Shown one piece after another: positions 5,570 to 7,261 of a stretch of DNA of 7,261 nucleotides. The position numbers and the translations under genes are program-made. Every line of letters starts with the position of its first letter. Within the stretch, counting starts at the first letter, position 1. The notes below the pieces were generated by a model. That model ran no database searches and was not told the origin of the DNA. It saw nothing but the letters and a program-made list of their open reading frames with translations. The stretch covers positions 1-7,261 of the forward strand of contig CAJUMV010000081.1 in NCBI GenBank assembly GCA_910587715.1, in the 5' to 3' direction. Source of the stretch: an uncultured Lachnospiraceae bacterium (GTDB taxonomy: Bacteria > Bacillota > Clostridia > Lachnospirales > Lachnospiraceae).

Positions 5570-6585
5570 ATAAGATAATCAGCGAAAACGGTCTTGCCCT
5601 CATCAAGCGGTTTGAAGGCTGCCGGTTAACCGCCTATCCGGACAGCGTCGGCGTGTGGACCATCGGTTACGGTCACACTTCCGGCGTATCCAAAGGTCAG
5701 ACCCTTACACAGGCGCAGGCAGACGCCTTTCTCCGCGCCGACTGCGCAGGCGCCGAAAAAGCGGTAAACCGCTACATGGATACTTACCACTGGAATCAGA
5801 ACCAGTTTGACGCCCTCGTCAGCTTTACCTTCAACTGTGGCGCCGGAAACCTGAGAACCCTGCTGGATGGCGGCGCACGCAGCATCGCGCAGATCAGTGA
5901 AAAAATCCCCGCCTACCGTAAAGCCGGAGGAAAAGTCCTGCAGGGTCTTATCAACAGACGCGCCGCCGAGAAAGCATTGTTCGATATGCCCGTCTCTCCG
6001 GTCCAAAATCCCTCTCCCGCTCCCACATACACGAAACCCTTCTGCTATCTGCAGACCGATCCCCGCTGGAACACACACAACTACTCCGCCAAAGGAGAGC
6101 GGAAAACCATCGGCAGTTCCGGCTGCGGTGTCGCCGTTTCCGCCATGGTGATCGCGTCCCTGAAAGATCCGTCCGTAACGCCCGTCACCACCGCGGAATG
6201 GTCCATGTCACACGGCTATAAAGCGCTGAATCAGGGAACCTACTACTCCTATTTCGTCCCCCAGTTTTCCGCTTACGGCATCCACTGCGATCGGTTAAAT
6301 CAGTCCAATCTCTACGGGAAAACCGCCTCCGCCGCCCATGAAAAAGCGCTTTTCGCACTGCAAAACGGCGACTGGGTAATCGCCTGCATGGGAAAAGGGA
6401 ACTGGACAAGCGCCGGACATTTCATTCTTCTGTACCGCTTCGAAAACGGCTTCGTCTATATCAACGATCCCGCCTCCACAAAGGAGACACGCCTCAAAAA
6501 CACATGGGATCTGTTCGCGAAACAGGTAAAATATATGTGGGTTGTACATGTTCCCGACGGAACTGTCTCCGTGACAGACCTGTGA
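5566..6585 (+). CDS. Two-domain endolysin: GH24 lysozyme plus C39-like cysteine peptidase
   Basis: Residues 1-141 are a T4-type lysozyme (GH24): E17, D26 and T32 have exactly the E-x8-D-x5-T spacing of T4 lysozyme, in the block FEGCRLTAYPDSVGVWTIGYG. Later FDALVSFTFNCGAGN and the closing RRAAEKALFD are also typical. This domain cuts the glycan strands of peptidoglycan. A Pro-rich linker (about 142-158) leads to a C39_2-like papain-fold domain. It has C187 in GSSGCGVAVSAM, H285 in AGHFILLYRF and D301 in YINDPAS as a likely catalytic triad; it would be expected to cut peptide links or cross-bridges, though its substrate is not visible. No signal peptide or SAR segment is seen, so export should depend on the overlapping holin. 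AAGG (5552-5555) and the ATGA overlap support ATG 5566. At 339 residues it is longer than simple GH24 lysins because of the second domain. Confidence 0.9.
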   Translation: MNKIISENGLALIKRFEGCRLTAYPDSVGVWTIGYGHTSGVSKGQTLTQAQADAFLRADCAGAEKAVNRYMDTYHWNQNQFDALVSFTFNCGAGNLRTLLDGGARSIAQISEKIPAYRKAGGKVLQGLINRRAAEKALFDMPVSPVQNPSPAPTYTKPFCYLQTDPRWNTHNYSAKGERKTIGSSGCGVAVSAMVIASLKDPSVTPVTTAEWSMSHGYKALNQGTYYSYFVPQFSAYGIHCDRLNQSNLYGKTASAAHEKALFALQNGDWVIACMGKGNWTSAGHFILLYRFENGFVYINDPASTKETRLKNTWDLFAKQVKYMWVVHVPDGTVSVTDL

Positions 6586-6616
6586 TGCTCCTGACCGGAA
6601 AGGAGTATGATAAAAC

Positions 6617-7126
6617 ATGAATGAAATAACGGAACTCTTAAGAATAGACTATCTGTCCTTATTTCCCGCCGCGTTTGCCATTCTGGCAGGGACAAAGGCA
6701 GCGCTCTCCCTCCTTGAGTGGCTTGTGGAAAAACTTGGTCTGGAAACAAAATGGATGCGCCGGAGGCGGGAAGAACACGAGCTGCTGATCCGAACCTCCC
6801 GAAACCTCACTGCCCTGCAGGCACAGCATGAACACGACATGCAAAAATCCGACAGACGAGATGCGGAAATCTCCTCCGATATCAAGAAACTTACCCGCAT
6901 GTTTGTAGATAAGGAAATCGACGATATGCGCTGGGAAATCAACAACTTCGCCACCAAGGTTTCCGAGGGGAAGCCCTGCAATAAAGACAGCTTCAAACAC
7001 TGCATTCACATCTATGAAAAATACGAGCAGATCCTCTCGGAAAACGGCTTTGAAAACGGCGAGGTGGAAATCTCCATGGAGTTGATCAATGATGCTTATA
7101 TGCGGAAATTGAGGGAGGGGTTTTAA
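6617..7126 (+). CDS. Membrane-anchored coiled-coil phage protein of unknown function
   Basis: The 169-residue protein has one membrane helix at about 12-36, a basic cluster just after it (MRRRREEH, 47-54), and a charged heptad-like helix to about residue 90. The C-terminal part (EIDDMRWEINNFATKV, then IYEKYEQILSENGFENGEVEISMELI) matches a conserved phage block that I recognise from lysis or tail-end regions of Firmicutes phages but cannot name. The positive-inside rule suggests that the long tail is cytoplasmic. It could be a second holin-like or spanin-like lysis factor, an antiholin, or a membrane-bound accessory protein; the family's role is not known to me. AAAGGAG (6599-6605) lies 11 bases before ATG 6617, a slightly long spacing. 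It follows the endolysin by 31 bases and probably shares its transcript. Confidence 0.7.
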   Translation: MNEITELLRIDYLSLFPAAFAILAGTKAALSLLEWLVEKLGLETKWMRRRREEHELLIRTSRNLTALQAQHEHDMQKSDRRDAEISSDIKKLTRMFVDKEIDDMRWEINNFATKVSEGKPCNKDSFKHCIHIYEKYEQILSENGFENGEVEISMELINDAYMRKLREGF

Positions 7127-7261
7127 AACATTTTTTGCTCCTAAAGTAAATATTTTCATATATCCTATAAGGAGATGTCTACATCTGCACAATGTAGAAA
7201 GAATGATGTATCCTAAAATCCCGGTCTGATTATACACTGGTTTAAGCTATTAGGTGATACA
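7127..7261. other. Gene-free tail of the window
   Basis: No reading frame with a ribosome site was found. A candidate ATG at 7175 has its AAGGAG too close and stops after 13 codons. No convincing terminator follows the last gene: the TTTTAAAA and T-run near 7121-7136 lack a GC stem. The stretch is AT-rich and holds the TATAAG box and inverted repeat listed separately, so it looks like a regulatory boundary. Confidence 0.5.
7178..7198. promoter_or_regulatory. Perfect 7-bp inverted repeat beside a TATAAG box, possible operator
   Basis: TCTACAT (7178-7184) and ATGTAGA (7192-7198) are exact inverted copies around a seven-base spacer. They begin six bases after TATAAG (7166-7171), where a transcript start would fall, the usual position of a repressor site. 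No good -35 box is present at 16-18 bases upstream. An RNA hairpin is the alternative; there is no T-run after it. Confidence 0.35.

Noticed and set aside
7121..7140. TTTTAAAACATTTTTT as a terminator for the last gene
   Set aside because: The self-complementary part is only A/T and there is no GC stem before the T-run.
6659..7237. Minus-strand 192-codon open frame
   Set aside because: It is antisense to the membrane coiled-coil gene, whose + strand frame has a ribosome site and a conserved C-terminal block.

Overview
The window reads as part of a tailed-phage or prophage genome, probably from a Clostridia-type (gut Firmicutes) host. The host guess rests on strong AGGAGG-type ribosome sites, UUG starts, an LLH-type holin and tail proteins of the Firmicutes phage style; no host marker gene is present. 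All supported genes lie on the + strand, closely packed and often overlapping. I see no tRNA, rRNA, CRISPR array, insertion sequence or integrase.

Left part (1-3056): a small basic ORF of unknown function (86-331) overlaps the start of a 910-residue protein (324-3056). I read that protein as a single-chain RNA polymerase of the two double-psi-barrel superfamily (bacterial beta/beta', YonO of phage SPbeta, eukaryotic RdRP). It has a DG-x-G ... R-x-P-x-x-KG block (residues 295-318), an R-S-P-H-L block, the catalytic D-x-D-G-D motif (590-594) and a C-terminal CxxC-x15-CxxC zinc ribbon (870-892). This is the most notable content of the window.

Middle part (3057-5023): a 141-base non-coding gap holds two look-alike hairpins that can also pair with each other, and a 12-base perfect palindrome. 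A structural block follows: a UUG-started HU/IHF-like small protein, a tail-assembly-type reading frame interrupted by one in-frame amber codon (3707-3709), and a probable tail tube/major tail protein with an Ig-like insertion. The amber codon overlaps a perfect Shine-Dalgarno, so readthrough, re-initiation and a simple nonsense mutation are all possible. A strong intrinsic terminator (5049-5090) closes the block.

Right part (5091-7261): a weak sigma70-like promoter may start the lysis block. It holds an LLH-family holin, a two-domain endolysin (T4-type GH24 lysozyme plus a C39-like cysteine peptidase) overlapping the holin by ATGA, and a membrane-anchored coiled-coil protein of a family I associate with phage lysis or tail regions. 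The last 135 bases hold no gene I can support but contain a perfect 7-bp inverted repeat next to a TATAAG box.

Working model (inference): the phage polymerase transcribes part of the phage genome from non-host promoters, while the lysis cassette is separated by a terminator and may have its own start. Neither the polymerase's activity nor its promoters can be shown from this sequence alone.
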